A stretch of DNA of 64,000 nt from JAWSVE01 sp050789445 (GTDB lineage: Bacteria; Pseudomonadota; Gammaproteobacteria; Pseudomonadales; Cellvibrionaceae): assembly GCA_050789445.1 (NCBI GenBank), contig JAILXR010000001.1, forward strand, positions 3,348,001-3,412,000. The letters are read 5' to 3'. This document shows positions 51,312-61,526 of this stretch, one piece after another. The notes under the pieces are model-generated. The model did not search any database and had not been told where the DNA came from. It worked only from the letters and a program-made list of their open reading frames with translations. The stretch's first letter is position 1. Each line of letters begins with the position of its first letter. Position numbers and translations under genes: made by a program.

Positions 51312-53501
51312 ATGCTTTTTGGCCGTCAAGATAAGAACAAAATCAAAATACTCGATAAAAAAGTCGAGGATTGGAAGTACACAACCTGTGGATATTGTTC
51401 AACGGGGTGCTCCATTGAGGTTGGTTTAGATAAAGAAGGCAAGGCTGTTGCGACTCGTGGAAAAGCGGATGCCGATGTAAACAGAGGCAAGCTATGCATC
51501 AAGGGTATCTTTGAACACGAGCTTTTTGAATCTGCAGGAAGAGGGACTGTGCCTTTGATGAGGTCAAAGCACTGGAATCCATGGGAGCAAACGGATTGGA
51601 ATACGGCGCTAGATAAAACAGCCAATGAAATAAAAAGAATTCAAGAAACTTACGGGAAAGATTCTTTTGCTGTCGTCTCGACCGGTCAAATCATGACGGA
51701 AGAATTCTATACGTTAGGGAAGCTTGTTCGAGGTTGTATCGGCACAAACAATTATTGCGGTAACACGACTCTGTGTATGGCCTCGGCGGTATCCGGTTAC
51801 AAGCGCTCGTTTGGTTCTGATGGGCCTCCAGGCTGTTACGAAGATTTTGAACACACAAACTGTTTAATGGCTTGGGGTTCAAACCTGCCAGAACAACATC
51901 CCATTATTTATTGGCGTTTAAAAGAAGCGCTCGAAAAAAGAAAGTTTCCTCTCATCGTGGTTGATCCTCGAGTCACTATGTTCGCGCAATTTGCGGATAT
52001 TCATTTACCTATAACTCCTGGTACTGATGTTGTTTTACAAAACGCATTAATGCATGTGATTTTGGCAGAGGGATTAGAGGACCGTGAATATATTGAAGCG
52101 CATACTAATGGTATCGAAGAGGTTACCGCTTGCGTGAAAGATTACGATCCGACAACCGCTGCAAAAATTTGCGGCATTGATGAGGATACAATTCGACACG
52201 TTGCTCGACTTTATGCAAAAGCTGATTCAGCAATGAGCATTTGGACGATGGGCATCAACCAAAGCACACATGGTTCTGACGGTGTTGTCGGCATTAATGA
52301 TTTAAATTTAATTACAGGTAATGTAGGAAAACCTGGTGGTACAAGTTTATCTATCACGGGGCAGTGCAATGCGATGGGAACCCGAGAGTGGTCATCATGT
52401 TCCGGTTTACCTGGCTATCGCTATTTAGAAAATGAAAAAGATCGAGAAGAAATTGCTGATTTTTGGGGAATAGAAAAAGATTTTTTTCCTACACAGCGTG
52501 GCCTTGCAATGACAGATATTTTTCCTGCGATTGAAACCGGCCAAATAAAAGGATTGTGGTTAATCGCTACCAATCCAATGACGTCTATGCCCAATACTCC
52601 CCGTATTCGTAAAACGCTAGAAAAATTAGATTTTCTTGTTGTGCAGGATGCCTATGAAGATTGCGAGTCTAATGAGTACGCGAACATGTATTTACCTGCT
52701 TCAGTTTGGGCAGAAAAAACAGGATGCTTTACGAATACAGAGCGGCGTGTCAATTTAATTCGCCCTGTCGTTAAACCGCATGCCGAATCAAAACCTGATT
52801 TTTGGATTTTCTCTGAATTAGCCAAACGATTTCCTAACGGAGAAAAAATTAAATTTCCGGAAACGCCAGAGGGTGCTTTTGATGAAATGAAATTGTTGTC
52901 AAAAGGTGACGGTAGAACGCTCGATATATCTGGAATGAGTCATGATCTCATTGAAAAACAAAGTGGGATTCAGTGGCCGTTTCGTGAAGGATCAGAAAAC
53001 AAAAAAGGTGATCAGCGTTTATATACGGAAGGAAAATTTCAAACGAAAGACGGTAAAGCAAATTTAATACCGCTCCCTTTTATTGATAACAATGAGCGAC
53101 CATGCGATGACTATCCATTTTGGCTAAACAGCGGTCGTGTTGTAGAGCATTTTCATACGCGAACGCGGACAGGAAAGTTAGGGAATTGTAATAAATTTAG
53201 TCCGACACCTTATATGGAAATGAATCCTGATTCTGCTGCTGAGCTGGGAATCAAGCATCAAAGTTATGTGCGTCTAGTATCGAGAAGAGGCGATGCTGTT
53301 GTTATGGTGCAGTTAACACAGCGAGTGTCTCGCGAAATGGTGTTTATCCCTTTCCATTTTTATGATTGTGTTAATCGATTGTCTTTAGGTTTGTTGGATC
53401 CTCATTCAAGACAGCCCGCATTCAAACAATGCTCTGTACGTGTAGAGCATGTCGATCAAAAACAAGCGGCAAAATTAAATGCTCAACGCCGAGCGTATTA
53501 A
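51312..53501 (+). CDS. Molybdopterin oxidoreductase, NasA/NapA-like catalytic subunit
   Basis: 729 residues with GGAGGA just upstream of the ATG. N-terminal [4Fe-4S] site CGYCSTGCSIEV (Cys26, 29, 33) and Cys62 in GKLCIKG. The likely Mo ligand is Cys155 in NTTLCMASAVSGYKRSFGSD, the Cys-ligated Nas/Nap pattern; PPGCYEDFEH follows. Also present: VVDPRVTMFAQFADIHLPI and the C-terminal MGD domain near LNSGRVVEHFHTRTRTGK. No Tat signal, so the enzyme is cytoplasmic. Substrate unproven (nitrate is one option). The next gene supplies ferredoxin and membrane-anchor functions. Confidence 0.88.
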   Translation: MLFGRQDKNKIKILDKKVEDWKYTTCGYCSTGCSIEVGLDKEGKAVATRGKADADVNRGKLCIKGIFEHELFESAGRGTVPLMRSKHWNPWEQTDWNTALDKTANEIKRIQETYGKDSFAVVSTGQIMTEEFYTLGKLVRGCIGTNNYCGNTTLCMASAVSGYKRSFGSDGPPGCYEDFEHTNCLMAWGSNLPEQHPIIYWRLKEALEKRKFPLIVVDPRVTMFAQFADIHLPITPGTDVVLQNALMHVILAEGLEDREYIEAHTNGIEEVTACVKDYDPTTAAKICGIDEDTIRHVARLYAKADSAMSIWTMGINQSTHGSDGVVGINDLNLITGNVGKPGGTSLSITGQCNAMGTREWSSCSGLPGYRYLENEKDREEIADFWGIEKDFFPTQRGLAMTDIFPAIETGQIKGLWLIATNPMTSMPNTPRIRKTLEKLDFLVVQDAYEDCESNEYANMYLPASVWAEKTGCFTNTERRVNLIRPVVKPHAESKPDFWIFSELAKRFPNGEKIKFPETPEGAFDEMKLLSKGDGRTLDISGMSHDLIEKQSGIQWPFREGSENKKGDQRLYTEGKFQTKDGKANLIPLPFIDNNERPCDDYPFWLNSGRVVEHFHTRTRTGKLGNCNKFSPTPYMEMNPDSAAELGIKHQSYVRLVSRRGDAVVMVQLTQRVSREMVFIPFHFYDCVNRLSLGLLDPHSRQPAFKQCSVRVEHVDQKQAAKLNAQRRAY

Positions 53502-53537
53502 TTTATCTAAATAATCGTAGTTAATAATTGAGGAATA

Positions 53538-55478
53538 ATGATGTTAAGTTTGCTGCGAAATGTACGCGATAAATTGGATGCTATAGGGGACGAGCCCGAT
53601 CCAATTTATACAGAAGCGAAAAAAACATGGGAAATTCGCGATAACGAGCCAGAGTACGCGAAGCTAGATGGTTCAAATGTTCCTGAATCAAATTGTTACG
53701 GGCAGACGATAAATTTAATTGAGTTAACGCAAAATAAATTGCCGACAGATGAGTCGTTATTTATTAATGCCAACCCAGCTGTAGGTGAAAATCCTAATCG
53801 ATACAAGCAACATGGATTTTATTTTAATGCAGATAACTGTATTGGTTGTCATGCTTGTGAAGCGGCATGCAGTGAAAAAAATGGAAACCCTGCGCACATC
53901 AGTTTTCGATCAGTAGGTTATGTCGAAGGCGGAACTTATCCCGATTTTAAGCGCATGAATATTTCAATGGCCTGTAACCATTGCGATGATCCTGTTTGCT
54001 TGAAAGGCTGCCCAACGCGTGCTTACACAAAACATTTAGAATACGGTGCGGTTTTACAAGATCCTGATACCTGTTTTGGTTGCGGCTATTGTACTTGGGT
54101 TTGTCCCTACAATGCGCCACAACTTGACCCTATTAAAGGGGAGGTTTCAAAATGTAATATGTGTGTCGATCGTTTAGAAGAGGGGTTGAAACCAGCTTGC
54201 GCGTCAGCTTGTTTGGGCAATGCATTAGACTTTGGTGTAGTAGAAGAGCTACCTAAAAATCGCGAACAAAATTTAACTCACTTGCCTGGATTCCCTGATC
54301 CAGATATTACACACCCGAATATTCGCTTTCAACAAACGAAATCCATGCCTAATGAAGTGTCTCGTACTGACTCAATGCCATTGAAATATGCGAAAGATGA
54401 TGAGGGTCAGTTTCGTTCAGTGGTAGATGAAAAGCTTGGAAAAGAAACTTATTGGAATTTTAATCGCTTAAGCTCAAGAGAAAATCCTCTTGTTATTTTC
54501 ACACTCCTAACGCAAGGCGTTATTGGTGCGTTTGCAATGTTACTTGTGGCTCCTTGGTTTGGTTTAAAAGGGTTTTTACAATTTGAAATATCAGTATTAT
54601 ATATTCCATTCTTAATGATACTGGCAGCGTTACAAGTCGGCGGTTTGGTTTTGTCGACGATTCATTTAGGAAAACCTCTTCGCTTTTATCGTGGATTTAA
54701 TAACTTACGGCATTCGCCGCTTAGTAGAGAGGCGTTGGGTGTCGCGGTATTTTTGGCCGCTTTAAGCGGCTTTATATTTTTCAAATTAGTGAATGTTTGG
54801 TTAGAAATGCCAATTGTAGAAATGATCGCTCAAGGGTTTGGAATCGCAGCTCTATTGTCAGCCGTCATTGGTCTCTGGTTCATGCATAAAATCTATCGCA
54901 TAAGAGCCAGGCCATTCTGGAATCATTGGCAGGTCATCACATCGTTCTTTGGGGCAACATTGAGTCTTGGCGGGATTATGTTGGGTTTGGTGATGTTGCC
55001 AACCTTGTGGCTAATGAATGATGGCTTGTTTGCTGATCAGAATATTTTTATTCATTCTGTTTCGATGATCAGTGGATGGGTTGCGATTGGGTTGCTGCTG
55101 GAAATTATTGGCTTAGTTGCACATTCTCGTTACTTGAACAAAGAAGCTGGCGAAGGTGCAGCAGCACACTATGTGCAATTAACGACTTTTGGGAAAACGT
55201 ATTGGCTGAGGAATTTATTGGCTGTAGGTAGCGTCTTATTGGCGGTCTGTTTGCTTTTAGTCAATATCAATCCATTGATTGAGTTATTAGTGTTTTTTGT
55301 TTTGTGTGGCTTAGGTGGATTTGCTTTATTGATCGGTCGTGCGCTGTTTTATGTTTTGGTTATTCCTACTACAATGCCTGGCGCATTTTTCTGGAAGAAT
55401 AAAGGTTTTGAGGATCATGCGCGCGATATTGGTTTGGCTGAGATGCCGCAGGTTGGTGTTGTGCCGAATTTACATTGA
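53538..55478 (+). CDS. Fused DmsB-type ferredoxin and DmsC-type membrane anchor
   Basis: 646 residues. N-terminal half (about 85-260) is a four-cluster ferredoxin: CIGCHACEAACSEKNG, CNHCDDPVCLKGCP, CFGCGYCTWVCPYNAP, CNMCVDRLEEGLKPACASAC. The C-terminal half (about 315-630) is a DmsC/YnfH-like anchor with eight hydrophobic helices (NPLVIFTLLTQGVIGAFAM, HLGKPLRFYRGFNNLRHSPLSREALG). In most systems these are two proteins. It starts 36 bases after the catalytic subunit, so together they form a two-gene quinol-linked molybdoenzyme. GAGGA precedes the double ATG (53538/53541). Confidence 0.9.
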   Translation: MMLSLLRNVRDKLDAIGDEPDPIYTEAKKTWEIRDNEPEYAKLDGSNVPESNCYGQTINLIELTQNKLPTDESLFINANPAVGENPNRYKQHGFYFNADNCIGCHACEAACSEKNGNPAHISFRSVGYVEGGTYPDFKRMNISMACNHCDDPVCLKGCPTRAYTKHLEYGAVLQDPDTCFGCGYCTWVCPYNAPQLDPIKGEVSKCNMCVDRLEEGLKPACASACLGNALDFGVVEELPKNREQNLTHLPGFPDPDITHPNIRFQQTKSMPNEVSRTDSMPLKYAKDDEGQFRSVVDEKLGKETYWNFNRLSSRENPLVIFTLLTQGVIGAFAMLLVAPWFGLKGFLQFEISVLYIPFLMILAALQVGGLVLSTIHLGKPLRFYRGFNNLRHSPLSREALGVAVFLAALSGFIFFKLVNVWLEMPIVEMIAQGFGIAALLSAVIGLWFMHKIYRIRARPFWNHWQVITSFFGATLSLGGIMLGLVMLPTLWLMNDGLFADQNIFIHSVSMISGWVAIGLLLEIIGLVAHSRYLNKEAGEGAAAHYVQLTTFGKTYWLRNLLAVGSVLLAVCLLLVNINPLIELLVFFVLCGLGGFALLIGRALFYVLVIPTTMPGAFFWKNKGFEDHARDIGLAEMPQVGVVPNLH

Positions 55479-55493
55479 TTATTGATGTTGTTG

Positions 55494-58412
55494 TTAAGAG
55501 TTTTCTGGAAATATTGAGAAGTCACTTAGCGTTTTATCTTCTGTGTGGCCTTTCAAAAGTTTTTCGAGTTTTTCTACTTCAATAGGTTTGGTCAGGTAGG
55601 CATTCATACCTGCATCGTGACAAGCTTGCATTTGGCTTTGGACTGCATGTGCAGTTAACGCAACAATAGTTAAAGGTTCGCTTTGTGTTGCATCTAAATC
55701 AGATTTTTGTGATTCCCATTCCCTAATATTTTTAGTTGCAGTGATACCGTCCATTCTTTCCATTTCACAATCCATCAGGACAAGATCATAAATTTCTTTG
55801 TTTTCGATAATTAATTTTATAGCATCTTCACCATCATCGACTATTGTGGGTTTTATACCTAATCTATCTAGAATACCTTTTATAACTAGTTGATTGACTT
55901 GATTATCCTCAACGACCAGTATTTTTAATTGGCTGATTACTTGGTCGTGTTTTTCTTGTTGAAATATTTCTTTTGCGAATTTCTTGTCCGGTGATTGAGT
56001 TGCCAGCAACTCTTTGTAGGTTTGTAATAAGTCGGCAGGTAACGTTGGTTTTTCCATGACGCGACTGACGCCTGCTTCACGTAAATTTTCTTTTGAAGGC
56101 ATATTGGTTGCTGAAGTCAGCAATAACCTAGGTATGTGATTAAATCTATCGTCTTTTTCTATGCGTTGGCTTGCTTCCATTCCGTCAAGAATTGGCATAA
56201 ATAAATCGAGAGAAATTAAATCAAACGATATACCTGATTCATGGCATGAATGTAATATATTAATTGCTTCTGCACCGTTTCTAGCGATCATCGCTTCCAT
56301 ACCCCAAGCAGCGGCCTGTGCTTGTAACAAGTCGGCAAACGTATAGTTATCTTCTACGATCAATAATCTAAGGCCTTTTAAGTTGATCTCTGTGATGTCA
56401 ACTGTCGTGTGTGAATTAGAGCTAGTAGGGAGAGTTGCAGTGATCCAAAATGTAGAGCCTTTACCTGGGGCGCTGTTCACTCCAATTTCTCCACCCATTA
56501 AAAGAGCAAGTTGTTTGCAGATGGATAATCCAAGTCCGGTTCCTCCATGCTTTCTTGCTGTACTGGTGTTTGCTTGAGAAAAAACTTCAAATAATTTTGA
56601 CTGCTCTTCCTCTGGAATTCCTTCTCCCGTATCTGTCACTGAAATTTCAAAAATAGAGTCGGCTTTATTGGCATAATAAATCTTTAAGACTATCTGTCCT
56701 GTTTTGGTAAATTTAATTGCGTTGCTTAAAAAATTAAGAATAACTTGTTTGAGGCGAGTTGGATCTCCAATCACTTGTTCAGGGATAGTTAAATCAATAT
56801 CGGCGATTAGTTCTATATCTTTTTCAGCTGCTTTTGTCTTAAATAAGTCGAGGCAATCTACAGCAAGATGCTGAATGTTAAATGGGATTTTCTCTAATTC
56901 CATTTTTCCAGAAGTGAATTTAGAGTAATCCAAAATATCATTAATGATGGTTAATAAAGATGATCCTGAAGAGCGAATGATATTGTTGTAGTGGATATCT
57001 GTTTTATCTTTTAAGCGGCTCGCCAGTAATTCTGACATGCCTAATACACCACTGAGCGGAGTTCTAATCTCATGGCTCATTCTAGCTAAAAATTCGCTTT
57101 TGGCTTTGTTATCTGATTCGGCCTCTAGTTTTTCAGTGCGTAGTAATCTTATGCGGTGTGCTAGTGCTAAGGCGAGTAGCATGATTTGTCCGTCAAAACA
57201 TATTTGCATCATAAAAAAACTTTGCTGCGGAAGAAAAGACGGTAGACCAATTCGAAAAAGCAGCCAATTAATTAAGGCGGTGCAATAGAGTGTCCATCCG
57301 ATTAAGAAAAATCGAGCATAGATAACGCCGCGACGAAGCGCGTATACCCCAGCCACCACAAACGATATAAAGACTAATACAATAAAGTATGCTCTGATTA
57401 ACTCGGAAAAGTTTTCATTAAATAGCCTGACAAGCGATAGCCCTAAAATGATCGCAAGCGTCGAATAAAAGAAATAAGTGAAATTTTTTGAAAGTTTTCT
57501 AAGTTGTAAAAAGCTGATGGTAAAGATAATGGCCGTCATTGTTGGGAGTGCAATAAAGACGCGAGATAAATCAGTTTCTATCCATGAATTATTGGGCCAT
57601 AAATTTTGATAGCCTAAGCCACTTGAAAATATTTCAAAAATTAGATTCGAAGCGAGATAAGCAGAATAAATAAGGTAAGTTTTATCGAAAGTGGCGCCTG
57701 CAATTATGAGATGGTAAATCATTAATGCAAGCACTAGGCCCATTTGTAAACCGGTTACCCATGCGTAGTTATGATCATAAATAAAAAAATCTCGTTCAGG
57801 TATTAGTTTTGGAATGTATAAATAATCTCGAGATTTTTCTATTTTTAAAATTAAAGATGTTTTCGAGTTTGAATTTAAGTAAACAGGAAATAATATTTCC
57901 GTGTGATTGTAGGCTCTGGAGTCATAAGACTCGTAGCTGTTTATAGGGGATTCCAAGACTAGTTGATCGTTTTCTACAACATAGAGTGTCATTTTTCCAC
58001 CGAATGAATCTCCTGTAGACAGCAACCAATGGTTTTTTGAAAGATTACTAATGTCGAGATCTATTCTTGCCCAAGTTGTGCTCCCCGGTCGAGAAAGAAA
58101 AAAATTGTTAGTATTTGGTTTTCTTTCTGCTAACGGCGAAGTCAGGATGTCTTTCCAGGTAAGGTCAGAGCCATAAAATAAATAACTATACTTCCCAAGT
58201 TCAGCAGGCTCATTTTCACTGAGTTTTAGAGGATCTGCATGAGAATGATTCACAAAGAGAATGGTAAGAAAAAATATAGCAATGAGCTTGATTGAAAAGC
58301 TACTTAAGAATTGTTGTTTTGTGCGTACAAAAACATGGCACGAGAAAGAAAGATGATCTGTTTGATCTCTACCCTTGTGGGTCATTTGCTCGTGAGAAAA
58401 ATGTAATGTCAT
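55494..58412 (-). CDS. 7TMR-DISM hybrid sensor histidine kinase with two receivers
   Basis: 972 residues. After an unusual 35-residue polar leader comes a signal-anchor helix (about 40-56), a 7TMR-DISM extracellular domain (about 62-210), seven membrane helices (about 217-425), HisKA with His447 (EFLARMSHEIRTPLSGVLG), HATPase (NFLSNAIKFT, DTGEGIP, GTGLGLSICKQL), receiver 1 (LRLLIVEDN, LISLDLFMPILDGME) and receiver 2 (LKILVVEDN, LVLMDCEMERMDG). It converges on the molybdoenzyme operon with only a 15-base gap and no visible terminator. Ligand unknown; DISM domains often bind carbohydrates. Confidence 0.93.
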   Translation of the reverse strand: MTLHFSHEQMTHKGRDQTDHLSFSCHVFVRTKQQFLSSFSIKLIAIFFLTILFVNHSHADPLKLSENEPAELGKYSYLFYGSDLTWKDILTSPLAERKPNTNNFFLSRPGSTTWARIDLDISNLSKNHWLLSTGDSFGGKMTLYVVENDQLVLESPINSYESYDSRAYNHTEILFPVYLNSNSKTSLILKIEKSRDYLYIPKLIPERDFFIYDHNYAWVTGLQMGLVLALMIYHLIIAGATFDKTYLIYSAYLASNLIFEIFSSGLGYQNLWPNNSWIETDLSRVFIALPTMTAIIFTISFLQLRKLSKNFTYFFYSTLAIILGLSLVRLFNENFSELIRAYFIVLVFISFVVAGVYALRRGVIYARFFLIGWTLYCTALINWLLFRIGLPSFLPQQSFFMMQICFDGQIMLLALALAHRIRLLRTEKLEAESDNKAKSEFLARMSHEIRTPLSGVLGMSELLASRLKDKTDIHYNNIIRSSGSSLLTIINDILDYSKFTSGKMELEKIPFNIQHLAVDCLDLFKTKAAEKDIELIADIDLTIPEQVIGDPTRLKQVILNFLSNAIKFTKTGQIVLKIYYANKADSIFEISVTDTGEGIPEEEQSKLFEVFSQANTSTARKHGGTGLGLSICKQLALLMGGEIGVNSAPGKGSTFWITATLPTSSNSHTTVDITEINLKGLRLLIVEDNYTFADLLQAQAAAWGMEAMIARNGAEAINILHSCHESGISFDLISLDLFMPILDGMEASQRIEKDDRFNHIPRLLLTSATNMPSKENLREAGVSRVMEKPTLPADLLQTYKELLATQSPDKKFAKEIFQQEKHDQVISQLKILVVEDNQVNQLVIKGILDRLGIKPTIVDDGEDAIKLIIENKEIYDLVLMDCEMERMDGITATKNIREWESQKSDLDATQSEPLTIVALTAHAVQSQMQACHDAGMNAYLTKPIEVEKLEKLLKGHTEDKTLSDFSIFPENS

Positions 58413-58621
58413 TGCTCGCTTTTTCCTTTCAGTACATGAAGCATAGCAGAGATATTTCGTTTTGAAGGGCTGAGTGGTTCAATAGAATTAAGGAGGGAGG
58501 CCTTAATTTAGGGGGGTTGTGTTTAAATTTTACGTTTATTATCTTTTGGTAATCTGATGGCGCCAATTTGATGGGTGGGGATGTTGTGATGAGGTGCAGT
58601 GGATTTGCTTCCAAAGGAGAA

Positions 58622-58644
58622 AAAAGCCGGTATCAACCGGCTTT
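58622..58644 (-). terminator. ppa terminator
   Basis: AAAGCCGGT/ACCGGCTTT with a 4-base loop, followed on the minus strand by a T-run, about 30 bases past the ppa stop. Confidence 0.88.
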
Positions 58645-58674
58645 CGAGAGACATAATTGATACGACTACAAAAA

Positions 58675-59208
58675 CTATTTATCTTCGTTGTATCTTTTCA
58701 CTGAATCCATGATTTCTTCTCGGGCTGTAACTGGGCCATCCCAGCCTTCGATTTTCACCCATTTGCCTTCTTCTAAGTCTTTGTAGTGTTCAAAAAAGTG
58801 AGCAATTTGATTAAGAGTGATTTCAGGAAGTTGACGAACGCTATCAATGCCGCGATAAAGTTTAGTTACTTTTTCAACCGGAACAGCAATGATCTTGGCA
58901 TCTTCACCAGATTCATCAGTCATCTTCAAGACGCCGATAGGGCGGCAGCGAACAACAGAACCGGGAATTAACGCTAGAGGCATAATCACAAGAACATCAA
59001 CAGGATCACCATCGCCGCATAAGGTATGAGGAACGTAACCATAGTTGCATGGATAGTGCATCGAGGTACCTAGCATACGATCAACAAAAATAGCGCCGCT
59101 GTCTTTATCGACTTCATATTTTATTGGGTCGCCGTTAAGAGGAATCTCAATGATAACGTTAATGTCTTCAGGCAGGTTTTTACCGGCAGGTACTAAGTCT
59201 AAACTCAT
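58675..59208 (-). CDS. ppa: Inorganic pyrophosphatase (family I)
   Basis: 177 residues, usual for the bacterial hexameric enzyme. Active-site motif DGDPVDVLVIMPLAL with three metal-binding Asp; upstream YPCNYGYVPHTL; downstream KVTKLYRG and FFEHYKDLEEGKWVKI. Hydrolyses pyrophosphate to drive biosynthesis. It lies just after dnaG where rpoD is usually found. Confidence 0.97.
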   Translation of the reverse strand: MSLDLVPAGKNLPEDINVIIEIPLNGDPIKYEVDKDSGAIFVDRMLGTSMHYPCNYGYVPHTLCGDGDPVDVLVIMPLALIPGSVVRCRPIGVLKMTDESGEDAKIIAVPVEKVTKLYRGIDSVRQLPEITLNQIAHFFEHYKDLEEGKWVKIEGWDGPVTAREEIMDSVKRYNEDK

Positions 59209-59401
59209 GATGTTGTCTCGTTACTGACGCTCTATCTATGTTTATTCTAAAGCAGTGGCTAATTTAAGCTGCTTTAAGGGTAGATATAGAACAGAGGCGC
59301 TCGGTTTATTGATTAAGTGCTAATGAGGATAAAAAGGGCCGCTATTCTACCATAGGAATTTATTTTTTCGAGTGTCCCTAGCTTTGGGCACAGAATGATT
59401 T

Positions 59402-61408
59402 TTAGTGTGCTTGCTGTGCGAGAGCTTCTTTGAATTGTTCTTTTTCTTCTGCAGTTAATTCGGTAAAGGGCTTTTCGCGAAGTGACTCTAGTGTTCGTTT
59501 GGCTTTTTCTTTATTGATCTGTCGATGTATGCGCTCCAAAGTATCCACAAATTCTGTAGCAGGGTTGTAATTGGGTGTCTGGCGAGCGCTTTTAATGAGT
59601 TTGCCCTGTTGTTCTGCCAGTTCGTTAAGGGGTTGAACGCCATTATCGCCATGGGTGCCTTGGATATATCCAATGATTTGGCCGGTAGTAAATTGTGGTC
59701 GCTGATGAAGTAATTCCACTAGTTCAATAAATAGATCGAGCTCCGGTCTTTCTGATTCCTTGAGGGTATCTATATCGGTGACCTGTTGAGCAAGTTCGGG
59801 ATGATGAAAAAGAAGCAAAGTGAGTAGCTTATAAGGTGGTAATTTAATTTTTGCTCCAGAGTTAACCGCTAATTTACTGATGTTTCTGCTATCAATAGTA
59901 CTGCTTTGATTGACTGGTGAGGAGTGTAAATACTCACTTGGAATAGATTGCTCTAGGCCTTGAAAGTCTTTTTCGGAGAGTTTTTGGCTCTCCGAATCAT
60001 GTTGAAAATAGCCGTCGTACTCGTTTGATGGAAGAGTGGTTTCAGTTTCGTCTAGCGATTCTTCTGTTGTTTCTTTTGTGGATAGTGGTTTAACAGGATT
60101 GGTTTCTATCAATTCCAATAACGTATGTTTTTCCAGTCCGGTTCGCTTCGCGAGTTGGTTAAACATAAGTTCGCGGTACACGCCGGTAGGCAATTGATTG
60201 AGTTGTGGAGCGGCTAGCTTGCTCAGTCGTGCTCGACCTTCTAATGATCTCGCATCGAGATCTTCTGTTAAAACATCAAAAAAGAAATCTTCGAGAGGAA
60301 GTGCATGTTCGATAAGGTGAGTAAATTTCTCTGCGCCAATTTGTCGAACCAGCGTATCTGGGTCTTCGCCTTCTGGGAGAAATAAAAACTTCACTTGTCG
60401 TCCGTCAGTCATTACGGGAAGAGACGCTTCTAGTGCTCTTCGTGCAGCCATTCTTCCCGCGTTATCACCGTCAAAGCAGAACACAATCTCTTGCGTGTAT
60501 TTGAAGGCTTTTACTAAATGGTCGGCGCGACAAGCTGTACCCAAAGTGGCAACGGCGTAATCAATACCAAATTGCGCAAGTGCAACAACATCCATGTAGC
60601 CTTCGACGACGAGCAGGCGTTTGAGTGATGAGCTTTGCTCCCTAGCTTCATAGAGGCCGTAAAGCTCTTCGCCTTTGTGGAAAACAGGGGATTCGGGGGA
60701 GTTTAGGTATTTGGGTTTGTCATCACCCAGTACTCTTCCGCCAAAGCCTATAACCCGTCCACGAACATCACGAATGGGAAAAATGATTCTGTCTCGAAAG
60801 CGGTCATACATTTTATTGCTATCGTCTGGGCTAACTAGCATTCCGCTTTCGACGAGAAGGCGTTGATCTTCTTGTTCACTGCCAATGGCTTTCAGTAAGT
60901 TATCCCAGCCAGGAGGAGCGTAGCCGATGCCAAAATCCCTCGCAATTTCACCACTTAAGCCCCGGTTTTGCAGGTAGCTGATCGGTTTTTGTTTGCTTGG
61001 GTGAATCCGTAATTGATGTTTGTAAAAGTTACCCGCTGTCTCGAGAAGGCTATAAATAGATTTTCGGTCTTTCTCTCTTGCGATTTGCTCTGGCGAAGAT
61101 CGTCGTTCTTCCCTCGGTAATTCTAATCCGCATTGTTTTGCGAGTTGTTCGACGGCTTCGGGGAAATTTAGCCTGTCGTAGCCCATCAAAAAGCCGATGG
61201 CATTACCGCTAGCGCCGCAGCCAAAGCAATAATAAAACTGTTTATCTTGAGTAACGGTAAAAGAAGGGGTTTTTTCTTCGTGGAAAGGGCAGCAAGCAGA
61301 ATAGTTCTTACCGCTTTTTTTGAGTTTTACCCGAGCATCGATCATTTCAACGATATCGACGCGATCAAGCAGGTCGTCGATAAACGGTTGAGGGATAAGC
61401 GATGTCAC
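59402..61408 (-). CDS. dnaG: DNA primase
   Basis: 668 residues, longer than E. coli DnaG (581). CHC2 zinc-binding domain (about 40-65) with CCPFHEEKTPSF and YYCFGCGASGNAIGF; polymerase domain with TOPRIM motifs LLVVEGYMDVVALAQFG and VFCFDGDNAGRMAARR; C-terminal DnaB-interacting helicase domain. The extra length is a polar low-complexity linker (about 435-520). Makes primers for the replisome. Third gene of an rpsU-yqeY-dnaG run, with a terminator just upstream (61468-61493). Confidence 0.96.
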   Translation of the reverse strand: MTSLIPQPFIDDLLDRVDIVEMIDARVKLKKSGKNYSACCPFHEEKTPSFTVTQDKQFYYCFGCGASGNAIGFLMGYDRLNFPEAVEQLAKQCGLELPREERRSSPEQIAREKDRKSIYSLLETAGNFYKHQLRIHPSKQKPISYLQNRGLSGEIARDFGIGYAPPGWDNLLKAIGSEQEDQRLLVESGMLVSPDDSNKMYDRFRDRIIFPIRDVRGRVIGFGGRVLGDDKPKYLNSPESPVFHKGEELYGLYEAREQSSSLKRLLVVEGYMDVVALAQFGIDYAVATLGTACRADHLVKAFKYTQEIVFCFDGDNAGRMAARRALEASLPVMTDGRQVKFLFLPEGEDPDTLVRQIGAEKFTHLIEHALPLEDFFFDVLTEDLDARSLEGRARLSKLAAPQLNQLPTGVYRELMFNQLAKRTGLEKHTLLELIETNPVKPLSTKETTEESLDETETTLPSNEYDGYFQHDSESQKLSEKDFQGLEQSIPSEYLHSSPVNQSSTIDSRNISKLAVNSGAKIKLPPYKLLTLLLFHHPELAQQVTDIDTLKESERPELDLFIELVELLHQRPQFTTGQIIGYIQGTHGDNGVQPLNELAEQQGKLIKSARQTPNYNPATEFVDTLERIHRQINKEKAKRTLESLREKPFTELTAEEKEQFKEALAQQAH

Positions 61409-61467
61409 GATTGGGTGATCTCCAGAGCGTCAGGATGAATCGTTAGGATAATAACTGACGATCAAAA

Positions 61468-61493
61468 AAAAGAGTATGGAATCATACTCTTTT
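61468..61493 (-). terminator. Terminator between yqeY and dnaG
   Basis: AAAAGAGTATG/CATACTCTTTT with a 4-base loop and, on the minus strand, eight T following the stem. In E. coli a terminator lies at the equivalent place between rpsU and dnaG and limits primase expression. Confidence 0.85.
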
Positions 61494-61526
61494 ACAGTGG
61501 TGTGATTGAAGAGACTTTAAAGTTTC

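Noticed and set aside
59373..59392. Imperfect hairpin after dnaG
   Set aside because: GTGCCC/GGGACAC contains a mismatch and only a modest A/T tail; not strong enough to call a terminator.
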